Shown here: positions 50,035-57,297 of the stretch, piece by piece | Numbering within the stretch: position 1 is the stretch's first letter | Layout of the letters: each line of letters starts with the position of its first letter | Assembly (NCBI GenBank): GCA_045546255.1 | Contig: JAZQCK010000038.1 | Location: forward strand, 1-64,000 | Length of the DNA: 64,000 nucleotides | Source of the DNA: RGIG5612 sp045546255 | GTDB taxonomy: Bacteria > Bacillota > Clostridia > Lachnospirales > Lachnospiraceae | Reading direction: 5' to 3' | Notes under the pieces: generated by a model | What the model was told of the DNA's origin: nothing | Databases searched by the model: none | What the model saw: the letters and a program-made list of their open reading frames with translations, nothing else | Made by a program: the position numbers and the translations under genes

Positions 50035-50274
50035 TTACTTTGCTGGGTGCGCCTTCAGCCAGTCAATAATGTCCAGGCTTTCGTACATCGGCTGTCCGTC
50101 GATAAATAGGCACGGCACCTGATTCATCCCACCAACCCGGACCAGTGTCTCAAGGTTTTCCCTCTCTTTGTGAATGTCGCGATATTCAATGTCCTTGCGG
50201 CCGCTCTGCTCAATATACTTCATCACGCGCCTGCAATAAGGACAGCTATCAAATTTAAACAGTTCCAGTTTCAT
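50035..50274 (-). CDS. Glutaredoxin-like protein
   Basis: 79 residues. The active-site CPYC (FDSCPYCRRVMKYI, residues 11-14), the cis-Pro loop QVPCLFIDG and YESLDIIDWL are glutaredoxin features. The short length is like NrdH/GrxC-type redoxins. It follows the GNAT gene by 12 bases on the same strand and is bounded by the REP-like element. Confidence 0.88.
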   Translation of the reverse strand: MKLELFKFDSCPYCRRVMKYIEQSGRKDIEYRDIHKERENLETLVRVGGMNQVPCLFIDGQPMYESLDIIDWLKAHPAK

Positions 50275-50286
50275 AATTCACACCCC

Positions 50287-50868
50287 CTATATTTCATCTT
50301 CCTCATTTGCTCTACACAAGTCAAAGGTATACACATCCGCAAGTGTGGGACGGTCGAATCCCCAGTCTTCCGTTTTGGTAAGCAGATATTCAAAACCATA
50401 CTTCAGAACACATCGAGATGAGGCCTCATTCTCCGGAATCACATGTCCTGTAACCAGTTCCACCTCGGTATGATTCCGGATATAATCCATCAAAGCGGCA
50501 AGACAGCTCGATGCGAGTCCTTGCCCCCAGTATTTTGACAAAAACCGATGGCCGATAGAGATGACCTTACCGAAAGGCTTATAGTCATAGAATTCTGCCA
50601 GCCCTACAAATTCAGCCGGATCTGTTTTTTTATAGATCCCCAATATACATTGCCTGTCCCGATCAAGATCCATATGCCGGATCGTTTCCAGTGCTTCTTC
50701 CGCCGTTCCCTGAAGCTCTGCCAAAAAGGTCGGTTCAAAGCGATAGACCTTTGGGTCACTGCGCATCGCCTTCAGACTGCTCAGATCCGGAGCTGTCAGA
50801 TTGCGAATCACCAGTCTTTCATTTTCAATACAGATCGGATTATGCCGCCTGCTTTTCTTCTGCTTCAT
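50287..50868 (-). CDS. RimJ/RimL-like GNAT acetyltransferase
   Basis: 193 residues. ERLVIRNLTAPDLSSLKAMR is the RimJ-type start. The acetyl-CoA loop is LSKYWGQGLASSCLAALMDY, followed by HVIPENEASSRCVLKYGFEY, where Asn and the Tyr end-motif are typical. The substrate could be a protein N-terminus or a small molecule. A REP-like element lies just upstream of its start. Confidence 0.86.
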   Translation of the reverse strand: MKQKKSRRHNPICIENERLVIRNLTAPDLSSLKAMRSDPKVYRFEPTFLAELQGTAEEALETIRHMDLDRDRQCILGIYKKTDPAEFVGLAEFYDYKPFGKVISIGHRFLSKYWGQGLASSCLAALMDYIRNHTEVELVTGHVIPENEASSRCVLKYGFEYLLTKTEDWGFDRPTLADVYTFDLCRANEEDEI

Positions 50869-50879
50869 AGAAATCCAGA

Positions 50880-50904
50880 GACAGAGAACCGTCCCCTGTC
50901 TCCT
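50880..50904. repeat. REP-like element B
   Basis: A 25-bp imperfect palindrome with the GAGACAG...CTGTCTC arms and AGAACCGTCCCC core, the same as the second half of element A. Confidence 0.85.
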
Positions 50905-50942
50905 TGCCCTGTCTTCTTGAATCTTTTTAGTTCTCGAGGCAC

Positions 50943-51959
50943 TTAGTCTTTTCCAACTACGTGCTGATACATTCTTTTAATCTCACTGTCCATATGGGTA
51001 GGTTGGATCATGACTCCAGGATGCTCATTTGCAAAGACCCTAAAGACCTGGTCCGCAAAGCCCTGTCCCATCCAATCAAGTCCCTCAAAATCTAAAACAA
51101 TCGTTTTAAAACGTTCTAATCCATTACACAATCTTTTTGCCTGAGATCTGGAAATCGGAGCAGAGTCAAAAATCATTTTCAACTTGATCTCTGTCTTGTC
51201 AAACTCGCCATCCCTATTCTCATATTGTGCAAAAACTTCCTGTGGAGTTTTTTTTGTGAAATTGCCGAGTTTCATCATGACTGCCGTTCCGGTTTTAAAT
51301 GGTAGGTCAAGAGTGCCTAAAAAATCCTGATTGTATTTGTTGTGGGTAAACAACCTACCATCTGAAATGATGCAGAATTCATCCATCATCCTGGAACTAA
51401 AGAAAATCCCTTCACCTGAATGGTTCTTTGCATCAGTGGTAACTTTCCCTTTAAACAATTCGTCCACTGCATCGTCAATACTTGCAAGATGAAAATAATC
51501 TTTGATTTTCTTGAAGATTCCAACTCCATCATCAATCAGCCAAACCTTCGTCGTTATATAATTCTGTTCCACCACAACATCTACCTGTTCTGCGGCAGAA
51601 TGATCCATAACATTGTTGGTCATTTCACTAAATGTATAGTTCCAAATCTGCTCAACATTTTTCTCAAAATTCCGAACATGCTGATACAAGCATTTATCAT
51701 ATGCGATAGTATCCCGATCAAGATCACCATCTGACCTCGTCAAATGATAAGAGTTAGTCTTGGATACCAGTTGATAGTGTCCTCTTTTTGTTTTCTTAAT
51801 AATATTCTCATCCAGCAACTCATTGATATATTTATAAAAGGTTGCCTCATTAATATTAAAATTATCGAGAACCACAGAAGAAAGACGAGCCTCCCCCTGA
51901 TCAATTTTCTCGAGAATGTATCTGATAATGCTTTGTTTCTTTTCTGCGGTAAATTTCAT
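50943..51959 (-). CDS. HTH - HATPase - STAS-like (DUF4325) protein
   Basis: 338 residues in three parts. Residues 1-65 form a winged HTH (NINEATFYKYINELLDENII). Residues about 80-215 are a GHKL ATPase, with TFSEMTNNVMDHS as N-box, WLIDDGVGIFKK as G1 and HSGEGIFFSSRM as G2. Residues about 235-330 form the STAS-like DUF4325 domain (ISRSQAKRLCNGLERFKTIV, then DFEGLDWMGQGFADQVFRVF). The combination resembles a partner-switching anti-sigma/anti-anti-sigma pair in one chain with a DNA-binding head. An operator array lies upstream, so autoregulation is likely. Confidence 0.85.
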   Translation of the reverse strand: MKFTAEKKQSIIRYILEKIDQGEARLSSVVLDNFNINEATFYKYINELLDENIIKKTKRGHYQLVSKTNSYHLTRSDGDLDRDTIAYDKCLYQHVRNFEKNVEQIWNYTFSEMTNNVMDHSAAEQVDVVVEQNYITTKVWLIDDGVGIFKKIKDYFHLASIDDAVDELFKGKVTTDAKNHSGEGIFFSSRMMDEFCIISDGRLFTHNKYNQDFLGTLDLPFKTGTAVMMKLGNFTKKTPQEVFAQYENRDGEFDKTEIKLKMIFDSAPISRSQAKRLCNGLERFKTIVLDFEGLDWMGQGFADQVFRVFANEHPGVMIQPTHMDSEIKRMYQHVVGKD

Positions 51960-51986
51960 ATTTTATCACACCACACGATCCACTTT

Positions 51987-52059
51987 ACTTGTTTTAACAT
52001 TATCACAACTTGTTTTAAGAATCAATATACTTGTCTTAAACTCCTTCTGTTTGTTTTAT
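51987..52059 (-). promoter_or_regulatory. Operator array with 21-bp period before the HTH-HATPase-STAS gene
   Basis: ACTTGTTTTAA occurs at 51987 and 52008, ACTTGTCTTAA at 52029 and a weaker GTTTGTTTTAT at 52049. Successive starts are 21, 21 and 20 bp apart, about two helical turns. A candidate minus-strand promoter (TATTGA, then TG-T-GATAAT) lies among them, so cooperative binding would cover it. Confidence 0.65.
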
Positions 52060-52073
52060 AACAAGTTTAGCAA

Positions 52074-52121
52074 GTGACAAAGGGACGGTTCTTTTGTCAC
52101 CTTTTTGGAGACAGAGAACCG
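52074..52121. repeat. REP-like element C, truncated inside a gene
   Basis: GTGACAAAGGGACGGTTCTT opens a full first palindrome (52074-52101). GGAGACAGAGAACCG (52107-52121) follows, where the second palindrome breaks off and deformylase sequence begins. Confidence 0.85.
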
Positions 52122-52402
52122 CAAGGTGAGCCCGGCAGGGCGAGAAGGCAGCCCTCTTCCGTTTCATAAAGGCCGTCTTTTGCCAAGAGAACCGGATTGA
52201 TCATAACAAGGTCCGCAAATCCCATGCTGACAATAATGATCTGCTTTTTAACGCCGATCATGTTCGCCGCCATGCCCACGCAGCGATCCCGATTCGCCTT
52301 CAGCGTATCCCTAAGATCCTGCGCAACAGATAAGTCCAGCTTCGTCGCCGGCTCCGACTTCTGCCCGAGAAATAAGATGTCTCTAACAATCGGCTTTACC
52401 AT
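52097..52402 (-). pseudogene. Peptide deformylase, 3'-truncated
   Basis: 101 residues. The first 90 follow polypeptide deformylase: VRDILFLGQKSEPATKLDL, CVGMAANMIGVKKQIIIVSM, INPVLLAKDG and YETEEGCLLALPG. The frame then runs into REP-like element C and stops. The HExxH zinc helix that should follow about 40 residues later is missing, so the product cannot be an active deformylase. It starts 3 bases after the ArsC-family gene. A functional deformylase must be elsewhere. Confidence 0.85.
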
Positions 52403-52405
52403 CTC

Positions 52406-52747
52406 TCAGCTCCATCCTTTCCAGACGTCCGGCTGGTAGCCGACAGTCGCCTGCTTGCCATTGCGGACGATCGGCAGTTTGATGACCTTCTGGTTCTCGA
52501 AAATCTTCTCCGCCTTCTGCTCCTCCGCAATATACTGGATCAGCGCGAGCAGGTCCTTGTCCTTGCATTTTTCGTCGATCAATTTTTCGGCTCCACCAAC
52601 GGCCTGGCGCACCGATTGAAACTCGCCCTTGCTGAGCCCCTTCTCTTTCATATCGACAAAATGGAAGCTGATATTCCGTTCCTTGAAATACCGCTCCGCC
52701 TTCTTGCAGTCAAAATCTTTTTTTGTTCCAAAAATCTGTATGTTCAT
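52406..52747 (-). CDS. ArsC/Spx-family protein
   Basis: 113-residue thioredoxin-fold protein. IQIFGTKKDFDCKKAERYFK puts a Cys at position 12 where ArsC/YffB proteins carry theirs. ISFHFVDMKEKGLSKGEF and LPIVRNGKQATVGYQPDVW are family landmarks. It lacks the CxxC of Spx and is more like the YffB group of unknown function. The start is set at 52747 with AAGGA 10 bases upstream. Element copy 3 begins about 60 bases beyond it. Confidence 0.82.
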   Translation of the reverse strand: MNIQIFGTKKDFDCKKAERYFKERNISFHFVDMKEKGLSKGEFQSVRQAVGGAEKLIDEKCKDKDLLALIQYIAEEQKAEKIFENQKVIKLPIVRNGKQATVGYQPDVWKGWS

Positions 52748-52886
52748 ATTCCGTATCCTTGTCTCTTTCTTACTACCGCAATTATAACATGCAAATATCA
52801 TTTCGCATATTTCTATAAGCCTCGCACCGGAGGGACTGTGACCCTTCGATCAGATAGAGAAATCTTGAGAAAGGAGGGCTTAGCCA

Positions 52887-52967
52887 ATGAATGTAATTGA
52901 CATAATAGCTGTGATCAGCTTTGCGCTGACCTGCTTCATTGCCGGTTACAGCATCGGCAAAAGATAA
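52887..52967 (+). CDS. 26-residue membrane peptide, putative type I toxin (copy 3)
   Basis: MNVIDIIAVISFALTCF is followed by IAGYSIGKR, two residues different from the copy 1 peptide. Five other codon differences are synonymous, which points to selection on the peptide. AAAGGAGGGCTTAGCC stands before ATG. The upstream promoter and leader are deleted, so expression may depend on read-through. Confidence 0.6.
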   Translation: MNVIDIIAVISFALTCFIAGYSIGKR

Positions 52968-53080
52968 TCCATAAATACACAGAAACGACCGCCATTCCTG
53001 AATAAGATTGCGGTCGTTCTGTGCCAAAATATCAATTCGGCCTAACCGTCTATCGGTAGCACCATTTATCTTCTAAATGA

Positions 53081-53109
53081 ATAATAAGATGAGAGCGGCA
53101 GAAAGTCAA
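53081..53109 (-). promoter_or_regulatory. Antisense promoter, copy 3
   Basis: On the minus strand TTGACT (53109..53104) and TATTAT (53086..53081) are 17 bases apart. It is kept intact although the toxin side of this copy is truncated. Confidence 0.7.
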
Positions 53110-53344
53110 GCCAGCCACTATCCACAAAGCCGAAACACGTTATAACCTAAGTTCACAATTTTTCCTTTTTTGCTTTAAGGTTCGTCAAAGTTTCAAAAGA
53201 TATTATACGCACATAGAAAACAAGCGGGGCGCGGAGTCAATCCCCTCTCAACAAAAGCCTCACGCGCTCTGTGACCTACCAATATCGTGCGATACGCACT
53301 TACAATTTTATAGATTTTTCATTTCTCTCCCTTTTCAAAGCAAA

Positions 53345-53512
53345 GGCCCCGCAGATGCGGGGCTTTTGTTGTATACTTCGATATTTTGGTAGTTTACACC
53401 ACTCTTTTATGTATACGTTTATCGTGGATGTTTTTGCAGCAGGAATCGCTGTTGGCAGATATATCGAAAAACACAGAAATGACCGCCACTCGATGCAGTA
53501 GGGCGGTCACTA
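53345..53512. repeat. Type I toxin-antitoxin-like element, copy 4 (internally deleted)
   Basis: The upstream hairpin (GCCCCGC/GCGGGGC, 53346-53363) and the GT(A/T)TAC region run directly into the middle of the peptide gene at ACGTTTATCG. They join it to GTTGGCAGATATATCGAAAA and the NDRHS terminator segment. The ribosome site, leader, right arm and antisense promoter are gone. The fusion leaves a short frame from ATG 53410 without a ribosome site. The gap 53110-53340 shows no gene. Confidence 0.75.
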
Positions 53513-53534
53513 TCCGCAAAGCTGCAGAAGCACG

Positions 53535-54119
53535 TTATCCCCTAACCTCCACCTGGCACGATCTCATCGTTTCCAAAGCGGCTTCATTTTTTTCCGGAGT
53601 GACGCCGGCGCAGCAGGAAGCGTCAACTGAGATCTTTACTTCCGGCATCAGTGCTTTCAGGAGCAGGGCGTTGGAGACAACGCAGATATCAGTGCAGAGG
53701 CCAATGAGCTCCAGCTCAATTTGTTCCCCGACGGTTTCTTGCTTGTCCTCTGCAATCTCATTAAATCTTTCGGCGCGCACTTTCATATCCATCGCATACG
53801 CCCGCAAATCCTGCGCCAGATCCTCGCAGGCAAAGGTCGGCTTCTCATAGATCTCCGCCTCGCCAAGAAGCTCCATGATATCCTCGCGGATCTCCCAGCC
53901 ATGAGTTCCGCGGATGCAATGTTCTACCGGCAGGAACTTCCCTTCCTGAGTGCTCAGATAATCCGTCTCATGCGTATCCATCGTCGCAATCACATCTTCC
54001 GGCGGATAAGAACGGATCTTATCTTTTACCGCCTCAACGATTGCAAGCGCCTCTGGAGTTCCGAGAGAACCGTCAATAAAATCATTCTGCATATCAACAA
54101 CGATTAATAGTTTTTTCAT
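53535..54119 (-). CDS. Nicotinamidase/isochorismatase-family cysteine hydrolase
   Basis: 194 residues. LLIVVDMQNDFIDG carries the catalytic Asp, DTHETDY and HCIRGTHGWEI the metal-binding region, a central Lys stands in IYEKPTFAC, and LIGLCTDICVVSNAL holds the nucleophilic Cys. The set fits a PncA-like nicotinamidase in NAD salvage. The start overlaps the stop of the small zinc-ribbon gene (ATGA). Copy 4 of the toxin-like element lies just past its stop. Confidence 0.88.
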   Translation of the reverse strand: MKKLLIVVDMQNDFIDGSLGTPEALAIVEAVKDKIRSYPPEDVIATMDTHETDYLSTQEGKFLPVEHCIRGTHGWEIREDIMELLGEAEIYEKPTFACEDLAQDLRAYAMDMKVRAERFNEIAEDKQETVGEQIELELIGLCTDICVVSNALLLKALMPEVKISVDASCCAGVTPEKNEAALETMRSCQVEVRG

Positions 54120-54286
54120 GCGTCACTGCCTCCGATTTTTTCTTTATGGTGTTTCAGTTGTATTCTTGCGCGAATCTTTCTAATCAGACTTCTATTTCGC
54201 AAGACAATTTGCATCAAGGTAACCGGAAATCCACACTGGGGACAAGGAAATCCGTCAATTTGTGCGCCACATCTCGGACATGTCAT
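54116..54286 (-). CDS. Small zinc-ribbon protein (56 residues)
   Basis: MTCPRCGAQIDGFPCPQCGF places four Cys as CPxCG-x8-CPxCG, a zinc ribbon. A basic helical tail follows (LRNRSLIRKIRARIQLKHHK). AGGAGG precedes ATG by 8 bases, and the stop overlaps the nicotinamidase start by 4 bases. It is therefore a real coupled gene. The function is unknown; nucleic acid binding would suit the basic tail. Confidence 0.8.
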   Translation of the reverse strand: MTCPRCGAQIDGFPCPQCGFPVTLMQIVLRNRSLIRKIRARIQLKHHKEKIGGSDA

Positions 54287-54378
54287 AGGTAAAGCCTCCT
54301 GCTCTATTTCGGAATAATCATCTGCATAGTGTTTTTTCTATGGTGTATTTTTATATTTTTCATTTCACACCATATTGT

Positions 54379-54407
54379 ATCATATGGTTACTATCTATAA
54401 TCTCCAA
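54379..54407 (-). promoter_or_regulatory. Promoter of the zinc-ribbon/nicotinamidase operon
   Basis: On the minus strand TTGGAG (54407..54402) and TATGAT (54384..54379) are 17 bases apart. The leader contains an inverted repeat (TATGGTGT 54339-54346, ACACCATA 54367-54374). Confidence 0.5.
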
Positions 54408-54425
54408 TTCTGTAGAAGTGATTTC

Positions 54426-54452
54426 AGAGACAGAGAACCGTCCCCTGTCTCT
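54426..54452. repeat. REP-like element D
   Basis: AGAGACAG...CTGTCTCT palindrome with AGAACCGTCCCC core, as in elements A to C. It lies upstream of the minus-strand promoter at 54379. Confidence 0.85.
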
Positions 54453-54493
54453 TTATTGTTGACTTTAATAATATTGTCCATTCTATTCCTCCA

Positions 54494-54622
54494 TTACTGT
54501 TCCAGTGTGAACAGATATAACTCATCCCAGATGGCCGTCAGCTTTACGCCATCAATTGCTGCGCCTTTAAAGATCGCATCCGCATCCTGTTTGAAACTGG
54601 ATTTTGCTTCTGTTATTATAAG
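54494..54622 (-). pseudogene. Possible 3' gene remnant
   Basis: An open frame of 42 codons without a start reads TEAKSSFKQDADAIFKGAAI then DGVKLTAIWDELYLFTLEQ and stops at 54494. Its composition looks like coding sequence, and it ends cleanly. It lies between REP-like element D and the LysR gene. No family is recognised; chance is possible. Confidence 0.35.
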
Positions 54623-54679
54623 TCAGTGAAAGTTATCCCGCAGCTGAGTTGTTGCTGCACTTTATGGAGACCTGGTACG

Positions 54680-55576
54680 ATGAATACAAGACAGATTGAG
54701 TATTTTCTTGCGGTGGCTGAAGAATTGAGTTTTACGCGAGCGGCGGAAAAGCTGTTCGTTTCGCAGACCGCGGTTACGCAGCAGATCCAGGCACTGGAAG
54801 ATCTGATCGGCGTAAAGCTGCTTACGCGCACAAAGAAGCGGGTGGAGCTGACGCCGGCCGGAGAGGTTTTTCAGATTGAAGGGCGCCGGATTCTGGAAAA
54901 TATTGAGGACGCGTTCGCCCATGCGCGGACGGTGTCCGAGGGCATGACGGGCAGCATCGAGGTCGGCTTCAGTGTGTATGCCGGAAACATTCTCGGCAGC
55001 AGCCTTCAGGAATTCCACGACCTTTACCCGAGCATCAATATTCATTTCAAAGCATATAGTCCCTCAGTTTTGCTAGATCGTTTGCGGGCCGGCGAGCTGG
55101 ATCTGATTTTTGTGCCGGTTTTTGATCCGTCTGTCTTCGAAGGCTGTTATGTGCAGGAGGTCGCGAAAGTTTCTTTGATGGCCGTCCTTCCGGTCAAACA
55201 TCCGCTCGCAAGTAAACACCACCTGACGATTCACGATATGCAGCAGGAGAAGCTGATCCTCGCATGCACGCCGGAGAGCAAGATTGGCGAGGACCGCATG
55301 ATCATCAACAGCTTTCTGGAAAACGGCTACCACCCGAACGTCATTGATAAGATTGAGGATATCGAGACCGTGCTTTTGATGATCAACGTCAACATCGGCG
55401 TTTCGATTTTACCTTCGTATATTACGCTGCCGGCCAGCAATGACCGCCGCATCGTCGCGATTCCGTACGAGCCGGATATCCGGGTCAGCTACGCCGCGAT
55501 CTGCATGAATGAAAATGAGAACTCCGCGCTGAAACGCATGCGCCAGTTTTTGGAAGAGCGGTTTCGCGGGGAATGA
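54680..55576 (+). CDS. LysR-family transcription regulator
   Basis: 298 residues. RQIEYFLAVAEELSFTRAAE and LFVSQTAVTQQIQALEDLIG form the DNA-binding domain. The effector domain runs from about residue 90 (GSIEVGFSVYAGNILGSSLQ). GGAG lies 9 bases before the ATG at 54680; the in-frame start at 54626 lacks a ribosome site. A terminator follows directly. No divergent target gene is evident; the remnant at 54494 may mark a lost partner. Confidence 0.88.
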   Translation: MNTRQIEYFLAVAEELSFTRAAEKLFVSQTAVTQQIQALEDLIGVKLLTRTKKRVELTPAGEVFQIEGRRILENIEDAFAHARTVSEGMTGSIEVGFSVYAGNILGSSLQEFHDLYPSINIHFKAYSPSVLLDRLRAGELDLIFVPVFDPSVFEGCYVQEVAKVSLMAVLPVKHPLASKHHLTIHDMQQEKLILACTPESKIGEDRMIINSFLENGYHPNVIDKIEDIETVLLMINVNIGVSILPSYITLPASNDRRIVAIPYEPDIRVSYAAICMNENENSALKRMRQFLEERFRGE

Positions 55577-55584
55577 ATAAAAAA

Positions 55585-55616
55585 ATCGGAGCTTTTTGCA
55601 AAGCTCCGATCTTTTT
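55585..55616 (+). terminator. Terminator of the LysR gene
   Basis: ATCGGAGCTT (55585-55594) and AAGCTCCGAT (55601-55610) form a ten-base stem followed by CTTTTTG. A-rich sequence on the left makes it potentially bidirectional. Confidence 0.85.
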
Positions 55617-55664
55617 GCAAATATAATCTTCTTAAGTTGTTTTTCTTTAGATATTTTCTAAAAT

Positions 55665-55724
55665 TTATCTGTAAATGCTTGTCGGGTTCCATACGTTTGT
55701 TAAAACATCGATCAGTTTTCTCAT
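55665..55724 (-). CDS. 19-residue micropeptide gene
   Basis: MRKLIDVLTNVWNPTSIYR preceded by AGGAGG 8 bases before ATG. A minus-strand promoter candidate (TTGGAC, 18 bases, TATTAT) lies about 60-110 bases upstream, and the LysR terminator region lies downstream. Basic-hydrophobic start and WNP-x-x-x-Y tail could suit a signalling peptide or modified-peptide precursor. No processing enzyme is visible. Confidence 0.45.
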   Translation of the reverse strand: MRKLIDVLTNVWNPTSIYR

Positions 55725-55879
55725 GGCCGTTTCCTCCTATTTCAGAATTGGTTTGGTTTATTATGCATTTCGTTTCTCTTAACTTGTGCTTATAATAAAC
55801 CGTCAATTCCGAACCGTCCAATAGAAAAAAGTGGGTTATAAATAAGAAAGAGTGATTACTGAGTGCTTATCTCAAATCT

Positions 55880-55963
55880 TCAAAACACTTCCCATAGTGT
55901 TCCACGTAAGTCCGGATCACGGCTAAAACTAATTCCAAATGTTCCGATATTTTTAATATCCAT
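55880..55963 (-). CDS. 27-residue micropeptide gene
   Basis: MDIKNIGTFGISFSRDPDLR then GTLWEVF, with AAGGAG 6 bases before ATG. It precedes the 19-residue gene on the same strand by about 150 bases. Two short ORFs with strong ribosome sites in an otherwise empty 800-base gap (55577-56376) are unlikely by chance. The rest of the gap shows no gene. Confidence 0.45.
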   Translation of the reverse strand: MDIKNIGTFGISFSRDPDLRGTLWEVF

Positions 55964-56376
55964 AATTCGCTCCTTCTTTCTCTAAAATGTTATACGCCTC
56001 CGGACACCTTACCGACCTACCATCCAATGAGGTAACATCTGCAGCGCGCTCAATTTTCCGTATGAATCCAAATCGATCTTTGGGAGAAAGGCAGTTATTA
56101 TTTCGTACATCTATTTACTTTCACAGTCAAATCCTTTGTTATCATATGTCAGCTATAAGACTCCCCGTTCTTTTTTTCAGATGGTGTGTTCATTTTCTGA
56201 CACACAGAGTCATTTTATAACACGCGAGGAATTACATTATACAACAGGAGCATTGCGCGGATGCGTTTTTGTTTGAATTATTACTATGAAATTGAAAAAC
56301 TTAAACATTTTTTTTCTTTTCACGCGGATAGATAATAAGTATAGAACAGTATGGGTACTGTAGCAAGGAGGTGACC

Positions 56377-57285
56377 ATGAACAGAGAAATACGAAGCAAA
56401 GAATTATTAAAAGGCGCGTTAGACCTTCACATTCACTGCGATCCGTCTTTTATGAAACGGACGGTTGACATCTGGGAAGCCGCTGAAGAATGCGCAAATG
56501 CAGGTATGCGCGCTATCGCAGTAAAAGATCATAATGTAAACCTCGGAGTCGGCGCTTATATTGTGAATAAACATATGCCCCGTCCGAAAGGATCTGATTT
56601 CGAAGTGTTCGGCTCGATCTGTCTGAACAATGATGTCGGTTTTAATCCACGCGCTGTGGATTCCGCACTGAAGCTGGGCTCTAAAATGGTTTTCCTTCCG
56701 ACGACAGCAGCGGCGTCGCATCTTCAACAACTTGAAAAAGCCGGTACAAAGGGTGCGCATTTTATTCCTGCAAAGTATACGCCGAAACGCCAGGAGCCCT
56801 TAGTAGTAACAAACGAAGACGGTCAGTTAAAAGAAGAGATCAAGGAAATCCTTCGTGTAATAAAGGAAAATGATGCTCTACTGGCTACTGGACATGTCAG
56901 CTACGAGGAATGTCTTGCAGTCGTCCGCTACGCAAAGGAAATCAACCTTACTCGTGTTTCACTCACTCATCTTCCTCAATTTACAACCTATGATTTTGAT
57001 AAGCTTGACGAAATCGTAAATACTTGCGGAATCGTGGAAGCAAACCTTTCCATCATGGCTCCTATGACGCCGGAATTTGTGAGGATGAATGCGAAACAGT
57101 TTGCAGACCATATCCGCTACTTTGGTGTCGACCGATGTTCGCTGGTAAGTGACGCAGGAAGTATATCTTTCCCTCGCCCAGCCGAGTGCCTGCGTCAAGG
57201 GATTGAACTTTTAATCAACCACGGCTTTACAGATGACGAGATCATTACAATGACGCAGATCAACCCTGCAAAACTGATTCTTTAA
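56377..57285 (+). CDS. DUF6282-family amidohydrolase-like protein
   Basis: 302 residues. LDLHIHCDPSFMKRTVDIWE begins with an HxH metal motif, IAVKDHNVN supplies a Lys/Asp/His set, LATGHVSYEECLAVV and DRCSLVSDAGSISFP further ligands. This is the DUF6282 pattern of the PHP/amidohydrolase-like group. AAGGAGGTGACC before ATG sets the start. It is 12 bases from the next gene and probably handles a ring-cleavage or lactone product together with it. Confidence 0.82.
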   Translation: MNREIRSKELLKGALDLHIHCDPSFMKRTVDIWEAAEECANAGMRAIAVKDHNVNLGVGAYIVNKHMPRPKGSDFEVFGSICLNNDVGFNPRAVDSALKLGSKMVFLPTTAAASHLQQLEKAGTKGAHFIPAKYTPKRQEPLVVTNEDGQLKEEIKEILRVIKENDALLATGHVSYEECLAVVRYAKEINLTRVSLTHLPQFTTYDFDKLDEIVNTCGIVEANLSIMAPMTPEFVRMNAKQFADHIRYFGVDRCSLVSDAGSISFPRPAECLRQGIELLINHGFTDDEIITMTQINPAKLIL

Positions 57286-57297
57286 CGGAGGTGCATG

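Larger units (their letters stand above)
52808..53109. repeat. Type I toxin-antitoxin-like element, copy 3 (5'-truncated)
   Basis: About 300 bp. From GGAGGGACTGTGACCC onward it matches copies 1 and 2, including the peptide gene, terminator, GGTAGCACC (53055-53063) and antisense promoter. The left arm (GGTGCTACC to GGTTAGCCC) and the toxin promoter are missing, and GGGCTAACCG has become GGCCTAACCG. Confidence 0.7.

Noticed and set aside
53410..53502. New 30-residue toxin-like gene in element copy 4
   Set aside because: The frame starts in former promoter sequence without a ribosome site. It is a by-product of the deletion.
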